A DNA stretch of 47,400 nt, taken from the NCBI RefSeq assembly GCF_003854965.1, contig NZ_RQPI01000023.1, positions 1-47,400 of the forward strand. Direction: 5' to 3'. Below the pieces are notes generated by a model. The model was not told where the DNA came from. It did not search any database and was given only the letters and a program-made list of their open reading frames with translations. Position 1 is the first letter of the stretch. Each line of letters begins with the position of its first letter. The translations under genes were made by a program, and so were the position numbers. Source of the stretch: Paenibacillus rhizophilus (GTDB lineage Bacteria > Bacillota > Bacilli > Paenibacillales > Paenibacillaceae). Shown here one piece after another: positions 1 to 7,952 of the stretch.

Positions 1-53
1 ATTAGGCACGCCGCCAGCGTTCGTCCTGAGCCAGGATCAAACTCTCCAATAAA
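1..53 (-). rRNA. rrs: 16S rRNA, 5' tip (partial)
   Basis: The reverse complement reads as the universal 16S start (GAGAGTTTGATCCTGGCTC followed by AGGACGAACGCTGGCGGCG). The gene runs off the left edge, so only about 53 nt are present. The mature 5' end is placed near position 53 by analogy with B. subtilis. It is the first gene of an rRNA operon read leftward, away from bofA. Confidence 0.97.
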
Positions 54-351
54 GTATTGAAAGAGCGATTCGCTCATTTTGAAACATCTGACGAGAATTT
101 GCATTCTCTTCATTTTGGAACTCGCTAGAAGCGAATTCCCACTCACTCGTTGTTCAGTTTTCAAAGATCAATTTCTCTTCCAGTGCATCGCCGTGTCTCT
201 TGCAGCGACCTTTATAATATATCACAGTCTAGTTACTATCGTCAAGCTTTTTTATTTTTTCTTTTTAAAAGCGCTTTTCGATAGCTTGCTGCTTCATATC
301 ATGTCCGAAGAGCCGAGTATTAATGTATCACATAACGCGAATGCGCGTCAA
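54..351 (-). promoter_or_regulatory. rRNA operon promoter and leader
   Basis: On the minus strand, a -35 TTGACG (240-245) and a -10 TATATT (216-221) are separated by 18 nt. The leader that follows contains the conserved Bacillales rrn block with boxA-like TGATCTTTGAAAAC (about 157-170) and the ACTGAACAACGAGTGAG stretch. A short perfect inverted repeat (GAGCGA/TCGCTC near 70-82) lies just before the 16S and is probably part of the processing stem. No protein gene is supported in this stretch. Confidence 0.75.
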
Positions 352-618
352 CTACCCAAATAAGGTAATTTTTAAACCTACGAGCATGGCTACTCCCGGG
401 AGCCCCAGAACCGACACCGTTCCTATCGTTGCAGGGTTCAATGGGATATACACTCCTCCGGCTAATTGGGTGAAATCGACGATATACAGACCTAACGCCG
501 CCAGGATCAGGTGGGAGCCGAAAAGGCCCAGCCACCCCCAGCCCAATCTTTTTTTAAACAAAACTGCCACCAGCAGCACTGCGGAGAGAATCAGTATGCC
601 TGTCGCTATTATTTTCAT
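352..618 (-). CDS. bofA: Pro-sigma-K processing inhibitor BofA
   Basis: The 88-residue protein is the usual BofA length. It is a small inner-membrane protein with an N-terminal hydrophobic segment (about 3-20), a basic KKRLGWGW turn and a second hydrophobic region (about 34-50). It ends in the conserved NPATIGTVSVLGLPGVAML segment typical of BofA. In B. subtilis BofA holds the SpoIVFB protease inactive in the outer forespore membrane until the sigma-K checkpoint is passed. Its ATG overlaps the yaaL stop (ATGA, 615-618), so the two are translationally coupled. The position between yaaL and an rrn operon matches B. subtilis. No terminator is obvious between its stop and the rrn promoter. Confidence 0.93.
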   Translation of the reverse strand: MKIIATGILILSAVLLVAVLFKKRLGWGWLGLFGSHLILAALGLYIVDFTQLAGGVYIPLNPATIGTVSVLGLPGVAMLVGLKITLFG

Positions 619-896
619 TGCAGCTCCTCCTTATCTTCAAACGGTTCTCGTAGCCGGTCGCGGTTTAATCCGATTCTTTTGGCATGCTTCAGATGAATTT
701 GATACTTCCGTTCAGCGGCCTCCAAAATAAAAATGGCATAATCGATCTGGTCTTGGCCTACGGCTTCATCAAACATCAGGTGAGCTCTTTCCCACTCCAT
801 ATGAGCCTTCCTTACCTCGGTAAAAACATCCCACTCCTCCCGGCCCTCCTCCTGCCCATTACCGTTCTGCCTGCGCCATGCGCTCAACCAACCCAT
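615..896 (-). CDS. yaaL: YaaL family protein (DUF2508)
   Basis: 93 residues, hydrophilic, with a central helical region rich in charged residues (AHMEWERAHLMFDEA), as in the YaaL/DUF2508 family, whose function is unknown. The start is well defined: AAAGGAGG sits about 6 nt before the ATG at 896. Translation runs into bofA with a 4-nt overlap. Synteny (recR-yaaL-bofA-rrn) supports the call more than any motif. A recR terminator lies upstream, so yaaL-bofA is probably its own transcription unit. Confidence 0.88.
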   Translation of the reverse strand: MGWLSAWRRQNGNGQEEGREEWDVFTEVRKAHMEWERAHLMFDEAVGQDQIDYAIFILEAAERKYQIHLKHAKRIGLNRDRLREPFEDKEELQ

Positions 897-1086
897 CCCG
901 ATTCCTCCTTTATAGTGAATTTACTGTGAAGACCACTTTCATCTCCATACATTCTCATTCATATCGGGACAAGGACAAACTTAGAACTATGAAGTAGCAG
1001 CTTCGCGTAGCGTTTTTATGGACAGGCACCGCTTCGCGCCGGAATATAGGGTGTTTTACCAAAATAGATGTTATAAAAAGTTTCCA
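897..1086. other. Intergenic region yaaL-recR
   Basis: No credible reading frame. The stretch at about 985-1075 resembles, weakly, the hairpin repeat family described at 14059, 21808, 25262 and 30192: it shares a GCTTCGC...GGACAGGCACCG...GGAATATAGG skeleton. I treat it as a possible decayed relative only. The promoter of yaaL should also lie here but I cannot assign it. Confidence 0.4.
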
Positions 1087-1117
1087 AATAAAAAAGAAGC
1101 CTTTAAGCAGGCTTCTT
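1087..1117 (-). terminator. Rho-independent terminator of the dnaX-ebfC-recR operon
   Basis: On the minus strand the stem AAGAAGCCT/AGGCTTCTT with a short loop is followed by TTTTTTATT. It lies 24 nt after the recR stop. Confidence 0.88.
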
Positions 1118-1140
1118 GGGCAAAATAAGATTTTATTGGA

Positions 1141-1740
1141 TTAAAACAACTCGCGCCGGCCCTCCAGCGCCTTGGACAAGGTCACCTCATCCGCATATTC
1201 GAGATCGCCGCCAACCGGCAGACCATGGGCAATTCTTGTTACTTTGACTTCAAAAGGACGGACGAGCCGGGAGATATACATCGCTGTAGCCTCTCCCTCA
1301 ATATTGGGATTCGTCGCCAGAATAAGCTCCTGCACTCTTTCGTCGCTGAGCCTTGTCAGCAGTTCCTTTAACCGGATATCATCGGGTCCGACGCCCTCCA
1401 TTGGAGAGATAGCGCCCTGCAGAACATGATAGTACCCGTTAAATTCTTTGGTCCGCTCCATGGCGACAAGATCTTTGGAATCCTGCACCACGCAAATTAC
1501 CGAGGCGTCACGCTTCTTGTCCTGGCAAATCCGGCACGGGTCGGTATCGGTAATGTTGCAGCAGACCGAGCAATAGTGAAGATTGCGTTTCACGCTGACG
1601 AGAGCTTTGGCAAAATCAATCGTCTCGTCTTCTTTCATGTTCAGCACATGAAAGGCAAGCCGGGCGGCCGTCTTGGGGCCGATTCCCGGCAAACGCGTAA
1701 AAGCATCGATCAGCTTGGCAAGCGGTTCGGGGTAATACAA
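1141..1740 (-). CDS. recR: Recombination mediator protein RecR
   Basis: 199 residues, the normal RecR length. RecR works with RecO (and RecF) to load RecA on gapped DNA. An N-terminal HhH-like segment (KLIDAFTRLPGIGPKTAARL) is followed by a C4 zinc finger (CSVCC...CRIC, about 57-72). A Toprim domain follows, with the conserved VVQDSKDLVAME, TNPNIEGEATAMYI and IAHGLPVGGDLEYADEVTL blocks. The start is TTG at 1740, supported by AAAGGAG 8 nt upstream and by alignment with the usual M-x-YPEP start. The last gene of the dnaX operon, it ends at the hairpin at 1087. Confidence 0.97.
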   Translation of the reverse strand: MYYPEPLAKLIDAFTRLPGIGPKTAARLAFHVLNMKEDETIDFAKALVSVKRNLHYCSVCCNITDTDPCRICQDKKRDASVICVVQDSKDLVAMERTKEFNGYYHVLQGAISPMEGVGPDDIRLKELLTRLSDERVQELILATNPNIEGEATAMYISRLVRPFEVKVTRIAHGLPVGGDLEYADEVTLSKALEGRRELF

Positions 1741-1782
1741 TAGGCTATCTCCTTTATGTTTAGCTTAAGCTTTTGCCCTTGT

Positions 1783-2094
1783 TTAGAACAGGCCCGGGAT
1801 CTTCATGCCTCCGGTGAATTTGCCCATATCCGAATTAGCCAGCTCATCCGCTTTGGTCAGGGCGTCGTTTACCGCCGTAATCACCAAATCCTGCAGCATT
1901 TCCACATCTTCCGGATCTACCGCTTCCGGCTTGATTTCGATGGACAGCAGTTTCTTGTGTCCGTTAACCTGAACGGTTACAACCCCGCCGCCGGAGGAGC
2001 CTTCCACCGTCTTGCTGCCAAGCTCTTCCTGGGCCTTCAGCATCTGCTCCTGCATTTTTTTGACTTGCTTCATCATTTGGTTCATATTATTCAT
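1783..2094 (-). CDS. ebfC: YbaB/EbfC family nucleoid-associated protein
   Basis: 103 residues. The Met/Gln/Lys-rich N-terminal helix (NNMNQMMKQVKKMQEQMLKAQEEL) and the central GGGVVTVQVNGHKKLLSIEI strand pattern are diagnostic of this small dimeric DNA-binding family (B. subtilis YaaK). The gene sits between dnaX and recR with short gaps, as in most bacteria. The start at ATG 2094 has AAAGGAG upstream. The family is thought to shape the nucleoid; its link to RecR/DnaX function is not settled. Confidence 0.94.
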   Translation of the reverse strand: MNNMNQMMKQVKKMQEQMLKAQEELGSKTVEGSSGGGVVTVQVNGHKKLLSIEIKPEAVDPEDVEMLQDLVITAVNDALTKADELANSDMGKFTGGMKIPGLF

Positions 2095-2147
2095 TCGTTA
2101 TCGTCTCCTTTAACTGCGCGCATTTGGCGCATATGGTATGCTGCGGG

Positions 2148-3902
2148 TCAATCTTTTATGACAACGAGGTCCTCGCCAAAAAGCTGAATGGCCTCGTCAA
2201 TCCAAGGTTCCTTGGAAGCCTCTCCGGTCTCATGCTCATGCTCCAGACGGAGTTCCTCCTTGTCCAGAGGCTTCGCCGATTTCACGGAAGCTTCGTTCCA
2301 ATCGCGGAGCATGACAGTGACCAATCGGTACGGCTTGCCGAGACGGGTCTCCAGAACGCGTTCGATAACCTGCTTATTTGCCGGCTTCTCGGTCGTTTCC
2401 CGGTGTATCGTATTCTTGAAAGCAACCAGTACCGCGTCGTCGGTCATCGATACGGGTTCTCCATCGACAAACCAGGCGTGAACCGTTACCTTCTCTTCCT
2501 TGACGGCCTGAAGCACCTGGCCCCACTGCTTATACACAGCCGCAAAATCGCCGCTGTCCTTGCCCGCTAAGAATTTATCCATTTGGGGCGGCAGCTTGGA
2601 GGAGGAAGACACCCGCGGAGCAGAGGAAGAACGGCTGCCCGCTGGTTTCGGCGCGGCGTTATCCCGGCCATTTGCTGCAATACCGCCGGACTGAAGCGCC
2701 TGTTCCAGCTTTTTCTCCAAGGCGGCAATCTGCCGCTTGAGCACATCCAGCTCCCCGTTATCGGCCGGTGATGGGCTTCCGCCCATATGCGCCTGCGTCC
2801 CGAGAGTATTATCACTCTCCTTCGGACTGCACAGCTTCATAAGCGCTACCTCAAACAGGGTCTGAGGATGCGTGGCGTATTTCATCTCGCTCAAATAACG
2901 ATTCAGCGTATCTACAGTTTCGAACAGCCGCTCACGCGAGAAGGCCGCAGCCATATCCTGAAACTCCGCAGGATTCAGCACTCTGTCGGTCAAACCGGCA
3001 GAGCCCGGCACCATTTTGATCATAAGCAGATCACGGAAGTAATGAAGCAGGTTCTCCAGGCATTTGTCGGCGCTCTTCCCCTCGTGCATCAGTTGTTCGA
3101 CCAATTCGAGCAGTTGACCCATATCGCTCTCCAAAATAGCTTTGGCCAGGCGGGCAAATTGTTCCGCCGGTATGCCGCCGGTCATGCCCAGCACCTGCTG
3201 ATAGGTCACATGTCCATCTGTAAAAGAGGAGATCTGATCCAGAACGCTGAGCGCGTCGCGCATCCCCCCGTCCGACAGACGGGCAATATACTGCAGTGCG
3301 TCGTCCTCGGCGGAAATGCCCTCCTTTTCGCAGATGACCCTCAGGCGGGCTGTCTGTTCCTCGAGCGAAACTCTACGGAAATCAAAGCGCTGACAGCGCG
3401 ATATAATCGTCGCAGGCAGTTTATGAGGCTCCGTTGTCGCCAAAATAAACATGACATGCGCAGGCGGTTCCTCGAGCGTCTTCAGAAGAGCGTTGAAAGC
3501 CTCCGTAGTCAGCATATGCACTTCGTCAATAATATACACTTTACGCCGCACCTCGGTAGGTGCGTACTTCACTTTATCCCGCAGGTCGCGGATTTCCTCC
3601 ACGCCCCGATTGGACGCAGCATCGATTTCCTGTACATCCATCACCGCGCCCGAAGCAATTCGCAAGCAGGAAGGACATTCATTGCACGGCTCCGGGCCCG
3701 GGCCCCGCTCGCAGTTGACCGCTTTGGCCAATACTTTGGCAGCAGTCGTCTTGCCGGTGCCCCGAGGGCCGCTGAACAGATAGGCGTGTGAAACCCGCTG
3801 CTCGCGAATCGCGTTCTGAAGCGTCTGGATAATGTGCTGTTGTCCGACCATGTCCTGAAACGCTTGAGGCCGCCAGGCACGGTACAACGCGATGTGTTCC
3901 AC
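2148..3902 (-). CDS. dnaX: DNA polymerase III subunit gamma/tau
   Basis: 584 residues: the clamp-loader ATPase that couples the replicative polymerases. AAA+ module: Walker A GPRGTGKT (45-52), a zinc site made by C64-x8-C-x2-C-x2-C (CERGPGPEPCNECPSC), Walker B VYIIDEVHML and the SRC sensor motif (IISRCQRFDFRRV). Clamp-loader domain III follows, then a low-complexity Ser/Pro/Ala linker (about 410-450), then the tau-specific C-terminus. The start is GTG at 3902 (VEHIALYRAWRPQ), with AAAGAGGG upstream. A G AAA AAG heptamer at 2709-2715 is discussed under findings. First gene of dnaX-ebfC-recR. Confidence 0.97.
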   Translation of the reverse strand: MEHIALYRAWRPQAFQDMVGQQHIIQTLQNAIREQRVSHAYLFSGPRGTGKTTAAKVLAKAVNCERGPGPEPCNECPSCLRIASGAVMDVQEIDAASNRGVEEIRDLRDKVKYAPTEVRRKVYIIDEVHMLTTEAFNALLKTLEEPPAHVMFILATTEPHKLPATIISRCQRFDFRRVSLEEQTARLRVICEKEGISAEDDALQYIARLSDGGMRDALSVLDQISSFTDGHVTYQQVLGMTGGIPAEQFARLAKAILESDMGQLLELVEQLMHEGKSADKCLENLLHYFRDLLMIKMVPGSAGLTDRVLNPAEFQDMAAAFSRERLFETVDTLNRYLSEMKYATHPQTLFEVALMKLCSPKESDNTLGTQAHMGGSPSPADNGELDVLKRQIAALEKKLEQALQSGGIAANGRDNAAPKPAGSRSSSAPRVSSSSKLPPQMDKFLAGKDSGDFAAVYKQWGQVLQAVKEEKVTVHAWFVDGEPVSMTDDAVLVAFKNTIHRETTEKPANKQVIERVLETRLGKPYRLVTVMLRDWNEASVKSAKPLDKEELRLEHEHETGEASKEPWIDEAIQLFGEDLVVIKD

Positions 3903-3955
3903 TTAAGCATTACCCTCTTTCAACCGCCGCTTCCCGGGCGTTAATCGCTTCATTA

Positions 3956-3985
3956 ATTATACTATATTCTCCGGTCCATGACCAA
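3956..3985 (-). promoter_or_regulatory. dnaX operon promoter
   Basis: Minus strand: -35 TTGGTC (3980-3985), 18-nt spacer, perfect -10 TATAAT (3956-3961). It lies directly downstream of the SRP RNA terminator, whose U-tract overlaps the -35. It would give a leader of about 45 nt before the dnaX GTG. Confidence 0.7.
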
Positions 3986-4020
3986 AAACAAAAAGCATCT
4001 CCGCTTGTCGCAAAGATGCT
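3984..4020 (-). terminator. Terminator of the SRP RNA gene
   Basis: Minus strand stem AGCATCT/AGATGCT with a 13-nt loop, followed by TTTTTGTTTT. It lies about 20 nt after the SRP RNA 3' end. Confidence 0.85.
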
Positions 4021-4040
4021 TGTTATTATCCTAAATGTAA

Positions 4041-4315
4041 ACCGCGCACCTGTTATTGATGGCTGCGATCCGAGCGGCAACCCTACGCCGCTGCTCGGGC
4101 TAGGCTGCCCTCCGGCACAAGAGCAAACTTGCTTATGGCTGCTTCCTTCCGGACCTGACCAGGTTCACAAGCACTCATTGCGGAGGACCCAACCGTCAAC
4201 ACAGCACGTAGGGACCAAGCCTCACATCGACAGCACCTCTAACAGGAATTCAACCTCGCTATAGCGGATTGCGAGTTACAGGGCACCGCTACCTCCCCGT
4301 CTAGCACGGCGAAGA
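4041..4315 (-). ncRNA. scr: Signal recognition particle RNA, large Bacillus type
   Basis: The minus strand carries the universal SRP helix 8 core (GTCAGGTCCGGAAGGAAGCAG, near 4140-4165). The 5' end TCTTCGCCGTGCTA and the GGGGAGGTAGCGGTGCCCTGTA Alu-domain block match B. subtilis scRNA. The 3' end GGTGCGCGGT pairs with the 5' end. The length of about 275 nt fits the long Alu-containing form of Bacilli. The location next to dnaX is conserved. Ends are approximate to a few bases. Confidence 0.95.
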
Positions 4316-4317
4316 TA

Positions 4318-4346
4318 AGTATAGCCTACGCCGGGGCAAAAATCAA
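4318..4346 (-). promoter_or_regulatory. SRP RNA promoter
   Basis: Minus strand -35 TTGATT (4341-4346), exactly 17 nt, then -10 TATACT (4318-4323), ending a few bases before the SRP RNA 5' end. Confidence 0.8.
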
Positions 4347-4424
4347 CTGGATAAGAAAACCGTCCTCGCCGTCTTTATAAAGACGGTTTGTTCTCTCTGG
4401 AAGCATACACAATATAATGAGTTT

Positions 4425-4462
4425 AGAAAAAAACGAAGCCCTCTGCCATAAAGCAGAGGGCT
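4425..4462 (-). terminator. rpmE terminator
   Basis: Minus strand stem AGCCCTCTGC/GCAGAGGGCT followed by TCGTTTTTTT, 36 nt after the rpmE stop. A second weaker hairpin (AAACCGTC/GACGGTTT, 4357-4389) lies between it and the SRP RNA promoter and may insulate that promoter. Confidence 0.88.
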
Positions 4463-4497
4463 TTCTACCGATTCTTGCCGACCAGCGGCAGACCGGA

Positions 4498-4695
4498 TTA
4501 GATTCCGTATTTCTTCTTGAATCTGTCGACGCGGCCGCCGGCATCCAGGAACTTCTGCTTGCCAGTGAAGAACGGATGGCATGCGGAGCAAATTTCGACG
4601 CGAAGATCCTGTTTCACAGAACCGGCTTCGAACGTGTTGCCGCAGGCGCAAGTTACAGTTACGACATTATATTTCGGTTGAATTGCAGTTTGCAT
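4498..4695 (-). CDS. rpmE: 50S ribosomal protein L31, zinc-binding form
   Basis: 65 residues, typical type A L31. The cysteine set CACGNTF and EICSACHPF (C16, C18, C37, C40) is the zinc-binding C+ form; Bacilli often also have a zinc-free paralogue induced by zinc shortage. The C-terminal QKFLDAGGRVDRFKKKYG is the family signature. The start at ATG 4695 has AGAGGTG upstream. Its own terminator follows at 4425, so it is probably a single-gene unit. Confidence 0.97.
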   Translation of the reverse strand: MQTAIQPKYNVVTVTCACGNTFEAGSVKQDLRVEICSACHPFFTGKQKFLDAGGRVDRFKKKYGI

Positions 4696-4822
4696 TTAAA
4701 TTTCACCTCTTTTGCCCTGAGCCTCAGGCGGACCCAGAGTTAATATAAGACACATAAATGTAGTTTAGCACGAACAAAGCAGGGAGGCAATAGCATTCCA
4801 TCCCGAATTATTCATTGCCGCT

Positions 4823-6106
4823 TCATGGCGAAACCCGCACTATGGCTTTTTTCTGCCGCGCTTCTCCTGCCGGAGGCACATGCGTATACGAGCCGATGAC
4901 CACTTCCGGCAATTCCTCACGGAAAATTTCGAGCATCGTCTTCATTCCCAGGATCTCTCCTTGGGGCGGCGGGATCAGCTCAAGATAGCTCTCCGGGTCA
5001 ATATTTAGATTGCGCATCTGGATCAGCTTGAGCCCGGTGCGCTTTACAAACTCAACCATGGCTTCAACCTCTTCTTCCCGATCGGTGACCCCCGGAAATA
5101 CCAAATAGTTGATGGAAGTGTATACGCCCTGAGAGGCTGCATATATCAGCGACTTCTCCACATTGGCAAGAGTGTAGCCGCGAGGCTTGTAATAGGCGTT
5201 GTAGTGATCACCCAGCGCGCTGATCGTGCTGACGCGCATTAAATCGAGTCCGGCGTCGACAATCCCGCGAATATGATCGCTGAGCCCGGCGTTGGTATTG
5301 ATGTTGATGTAACCCATATCCGTAATCGACCGGACTTCACGGACCGCCTCTATGATAAGCTTCGCCTGCGTGGAAGGCTCTCCCTCGCAGCCCTGACCGA
5401 AGCTGATAATCGATTCCGGCGTCTTCAGATGCTCCAGCATCACCTGTACAATCTCGTCGACTCTTGGCCGGAAATTCATCCGCGTCTGCGGCGAGACAAA
5501 GCCGCTGTCATCCGGCTGCTCGGAAATACAGCCGAAACAGCCCGCATTGCACGAATACGACACCGGAACGGCGCCCTCCCATCGGTTCAAAAAGGTATTG
5601 GAGGAGGTCAGGCATTCATAGCCGAGCGCACAGTTCGAGAGATGTCCGTACAGACGGTTCTCGGGATATTTCGCAGTCAGGCTGCCAACCCCGCTGTGCA
5701 CAGCGTCCCGGTCGCAGTTCATCGGATTCCATTTCTGGGGATCGTCGGACTGCTCGGCGGCCACATAGAAGCCACCGTCTTTCCATACGACGGCCGAATA
5801 ACCGAACAGCGGCAGCTTGTACGATTTATCGGTCTTGATATATCCCGGCAGACAGAGGCGGGTAAAGCCCTGCGGAAGCAGCGCTCCTACCGCCTGCGAG
5901 CCTTCCGGCAGCGGCAGCATTTCGCCGGTGGACGGGTTCATTCCGACGGCTCTCGTATTCGGCAGAAGAGAAAGCATCGCCCCTTCCGGCAGCGGAATCA
6001 GTTCTTCCTCCAACAGTTCGACAATCATATCCCCGCTGCGGGCCAGCCCGTACAGCTCGGGATGATCGTATACGTTTCCTTGCCCGTCGGCATATACCAA
6101 ATGCAT
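4823..6106 (-). CDS. Radical SAM protein of unknown substrate
   Basis: 427 residues. The radical-SAM iron-sulfur cluster motif is CX3CX2C (C186, C190, C193 in SYSCNAGCFGC). A glycine-rich SAM-binding stretch (ISFGQGCEGEPSTQAKLI) and the later barrel strands follow (YININTNAGLSD, RVSTISALG, VFPGVTDREEEV). The first about 175 residues are not radical-SAM sequence and look like a separate N-terminal domain with a tyrosine/glycine-rich pattern. The gene begins 25 nt after rho (RBS GAGGAG before ATG 6106) and is probably cotranscribed with it. That neighbour is not part of the B. subtilis rho locus. I cannot name a substrate; the short C-terminus has no extra cysteine cluster (SPASM-like) that I can see. 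Confidence 0.85.
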   Translation of the reverse strand: MHLVYADGQGNVYDHPELYGLARSGDMIVELLEEELIPLPEGAMLSLLPNTRAVGMNPSTGEMLPLPEGSQAVGALLPQGFTRLCLPGYIKTDKSYKLPLFGYSAVVWKDGGFYVAAEQSDDPQKWNPMNCDRDAVHSGVGSLTAKYPENRLYGHLSNCALGYECLTSSNTFLNRWEGAVPVSYSCNAGCFGCISEQPDDSGFVSPQTRMNFRPRVDEIVQVMLEHLKTPESIISFGQGCEGEPSTQAKLIIEAVREVRSITDMGYININTNAGLSDHIRGIVDAGLDLMRVSTISALGDHYNAYYKPRGYTLANVEKSLIYAASQGVYTSINYLVFPGVTDREEEVEAMVEFVKRTGLKLIQMRNLNIDPESYLELIPPPQGEILGMKTMLEIFREELPEVVIGSYTHVPPAGEARQKKAIVRVSP

Positions 6107-6131
6107 GTTATTCTCCTCTTGATCTTATTTC

Positions 6132-7487
6132 TTAGGTTGTAGTCGTTACGGAAGCCGGTTTTGTGCGCATCGGGCGCCGGGCGGAAGCTCCGCTGTTCGA
6201 CGTCCCGCCGCTGCTTGCGGTGCCGCTGGCCGATTCCTTGCTGTCGGCCGTATCGAAGGAGGCCAGGAACTCGGCATTCGTCTTGGTGTTGCGCAGCTTT
6301 TTGATAAAGTTCTCTACAAAGTCGTAGGAGTCATTCATATTTTTACGGATGGTCCAAATAGTATCCAGTTCTTCCTTGCTCAGCAGCACTTCTTCGCGGC
6401 GCGTGCCGGAACGGCGGATATCGATGGCCGGAAAAATGCGGCGTTCCGCAAGCTTCCGGTCAAGATGCAGCTCCATGTTGCCCGTACCCTTGAATTCTTC
6501 ATAAATAATATCGTCCATCCGCGAGCCGGTATCAATCAGCGCCGTCGCGAGAATGGTGAGACTTCCGCCTTCCTCGACATTCCGCGCCGAACCAAAAAAG
6601 CGCTTCGGCCGGTGGAATGCCGCCGGGTCGATCCCGCCGCTAAGCGTACGGCCTGAAGGAGGGACAACGAGATTATAGGCGCGCGCAAGGCGAGTAATGC
6701 TGTCCAGCAGTATGACGACGTCTTTTTTGTGTTCGACAAGACGAAGCGCCCGCTGAAGCACCAGCTCCGCCACCTTGATATGATTTTCGGGAAGCTCGTC
6801 GAACGTCGAGGCGACCACTTCGCCTTTTACGGAACGCTGCATATCGGTAACTTCCTCGGGACGTTCGTCAATCAGCAGTACAAACAGTTCAATCTCGGGG
6901 TTGTTCGTGGAGATGCTGTTGGCAATTTCTTTGAGCAGGAGCGTCTTGCCGGCTTTGGGCGGAGCGACAATCAAACCGCGCTGTCCCAGCCCAACGGGTG
7001 CAAGCAGGTCCATGATGCGGGTGGACAAATGGGTAGGCGTTGCTTCAAGCGTAAGCTTATCTTGAGGATATAACGGCGTAAGGGCCGGGAAATGAAGGCG
7101 TTCGGCAGCAGTGGCCGGATTCTCGCCATTGACGGCATTGACTTGCAGCAGCCCGAAATAACGCTCGTTCTCCTTGGGCGTCCGACATTTGCCGGATACC
7201 AAGTCTCCGGTCCGAAGGTCGAATTTGCGGATTTGCGAAGCCGAAATATAAATATCCTCCGCGCTGGGCAAATAGTTGATCGGTCTAAGAAAACCGTAGC
7301 CCTCCGGCAATATTTCCAGCACGCCTTCCATAAACATCAGACCGCTCTGTTCCGCCTGGGCGCGCAGAATGGCAAAAATCAATTCTCTCTTCTTCATCTG
7401 CCCATAATAGGGAATCTGATATTTCTTAGCCAACTTGTATAATTCGGTCAGCTTCATTTCTTCCAAGTCGGAAATTTGAAGATCCAT
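6132..7487 (-). CDS. rho: Transcription termination factor Rho
   Basis: 451 residues. An N-terminal Rho_N helix bundle (LTELYKLAKKYQIPYYGQMKKRELIFAIL) is followed by a cold-shock/OB RNA-binding domain (EGVLEILPEGYGFLRP). The RecA-like ATPase has Walker A (VAPPKAGKT), Walker B (DVVILLDSITRLARAYN) and the Q/R-loops (SGGIDPAAFHRPKRFFGSARN). The C-terminal about 35 residues are Ser/Thr/Gly/Ala-rich and look unstructured, an extension beyond the B. subtilis protein. The start at ATG 7487 has AGGTGG upstream. Leads a likely rho-radical SAM unit. Confidence 0.97.
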   Translation of the reverse strand: MDLQISDLEEMKLTELYKLAKKYQIPYYGQMKKRELIFAILRAQAEQSGLMFMEGVLEILPEGYGFLRPINYLPSAEDIYISASQIRKFDLRTGDLVSGKCRTPKENERYFGLLQVNAVNGENPATAAERLHFPALTPLYPQDKLTLEATPTHLSTRIMDLLAPVGLGQRGLIVAPPKAGKTLLLKEIANSISTNNPEIELFVLLIDERPEEVTDMQRSVKGEVVASTFDELPENHIKVAELVLQRALRLVEHKKDVVILLDSITRLARAYNLVVPPSGRTLSGGIDPAAFHRPKRFFGSARNVEEGGSLTILATALIDTGSRMDDIIYEEFKGTGNMELHLDRKLAERRIFPAIDIRRSGTRREEVLLSKEELDTIWTIRKNMNDSYDFVENFIKKLRNTKTNAEFLASFDTADSKESASGTASSGGTSNSGASARRPMRTKPASVTTTT

Positions 7488-7868
7488 GTAATAACCACCT
7501 ATTCAATTTATAAGTTCATAACAATAACGTGAACGCGCAAACTAAAAAAGCCAACAGTAAAGCAAATCTGGCATATCAGAAAATTAGAATGACAAAATGC
7601 AGAGGGTGGGTGAGCGGCAACTGGACGCGCCGGGCGCCGATGGATAACCGCAGGACCTTGCGCTTGCGGTATATGCCTGAATTCAGAAGCGAGGAATCGG
7701 TTGAACAGCATCATATAATCGTCGGTTGTGCTGCAATACTTGATTTCGCATGGATTGTTTCGGTTGTATAATAAAAATCCTCATTAGGATAGCATTACCC
7801 AAAATGGAGGAAGATATGCAGATTATTGCAAATCTTTTTTGAAAAATCGGGGGAATTCCTTAACGAAT
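7488..7868. other. rho upstream region, no gene
   Basis: Two short overlapping frames exist on opposite strands here (7529-7771 + and 7508-7714 -). Neither has a ribosome-binding site or recognisable protein, so I reject both. The region should hold the rho promoter; a minus-strand TATTAT near 7770 is possible but has no good -35. Rho is often autoregulated through a long leader, which would fit the length, but nothing specific can be shown. Confidence 0.35.
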
Positions 7869-7923
7869 CGCATGGCGGCCGCCAATAAATGATATGTCTT
7901 CGCTATTGGCGGCCCTCCATGCG
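7869..7923. repeat. Large inverted repeat after murA without a U-tract
   Basis: Arms 7869-7887 and 7904-7923 pair over about 19 bp with one bulge (CGCATGG, then GGCCGCCAATA). The loop is 16 nt. Neither strand has a run of T after the arm, so it is not a standard intrinsic terminator. It lies 30 nt after the murA stop and may protect the murA 3' end. Confidence 0.7.
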
Positions 7924-7952
7924 TTCCGCTTCAGAATAAAAGCGCTTGAGGA

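Noticed and set aside
985..1075. Possible fifth copy of the triple-hairpin repeat
   Set aside because: Only a loose skeleton (GCTTCGC...GGACAGGCACCG...GAATATAGG) is shared; the arms do not pair well. Kept only as a note.
7508..7771. Overlapping frames upstream of rho
   Set aside because: Opposite-strand short frames with no RBS or homology signal; more likely part of the rho leader.
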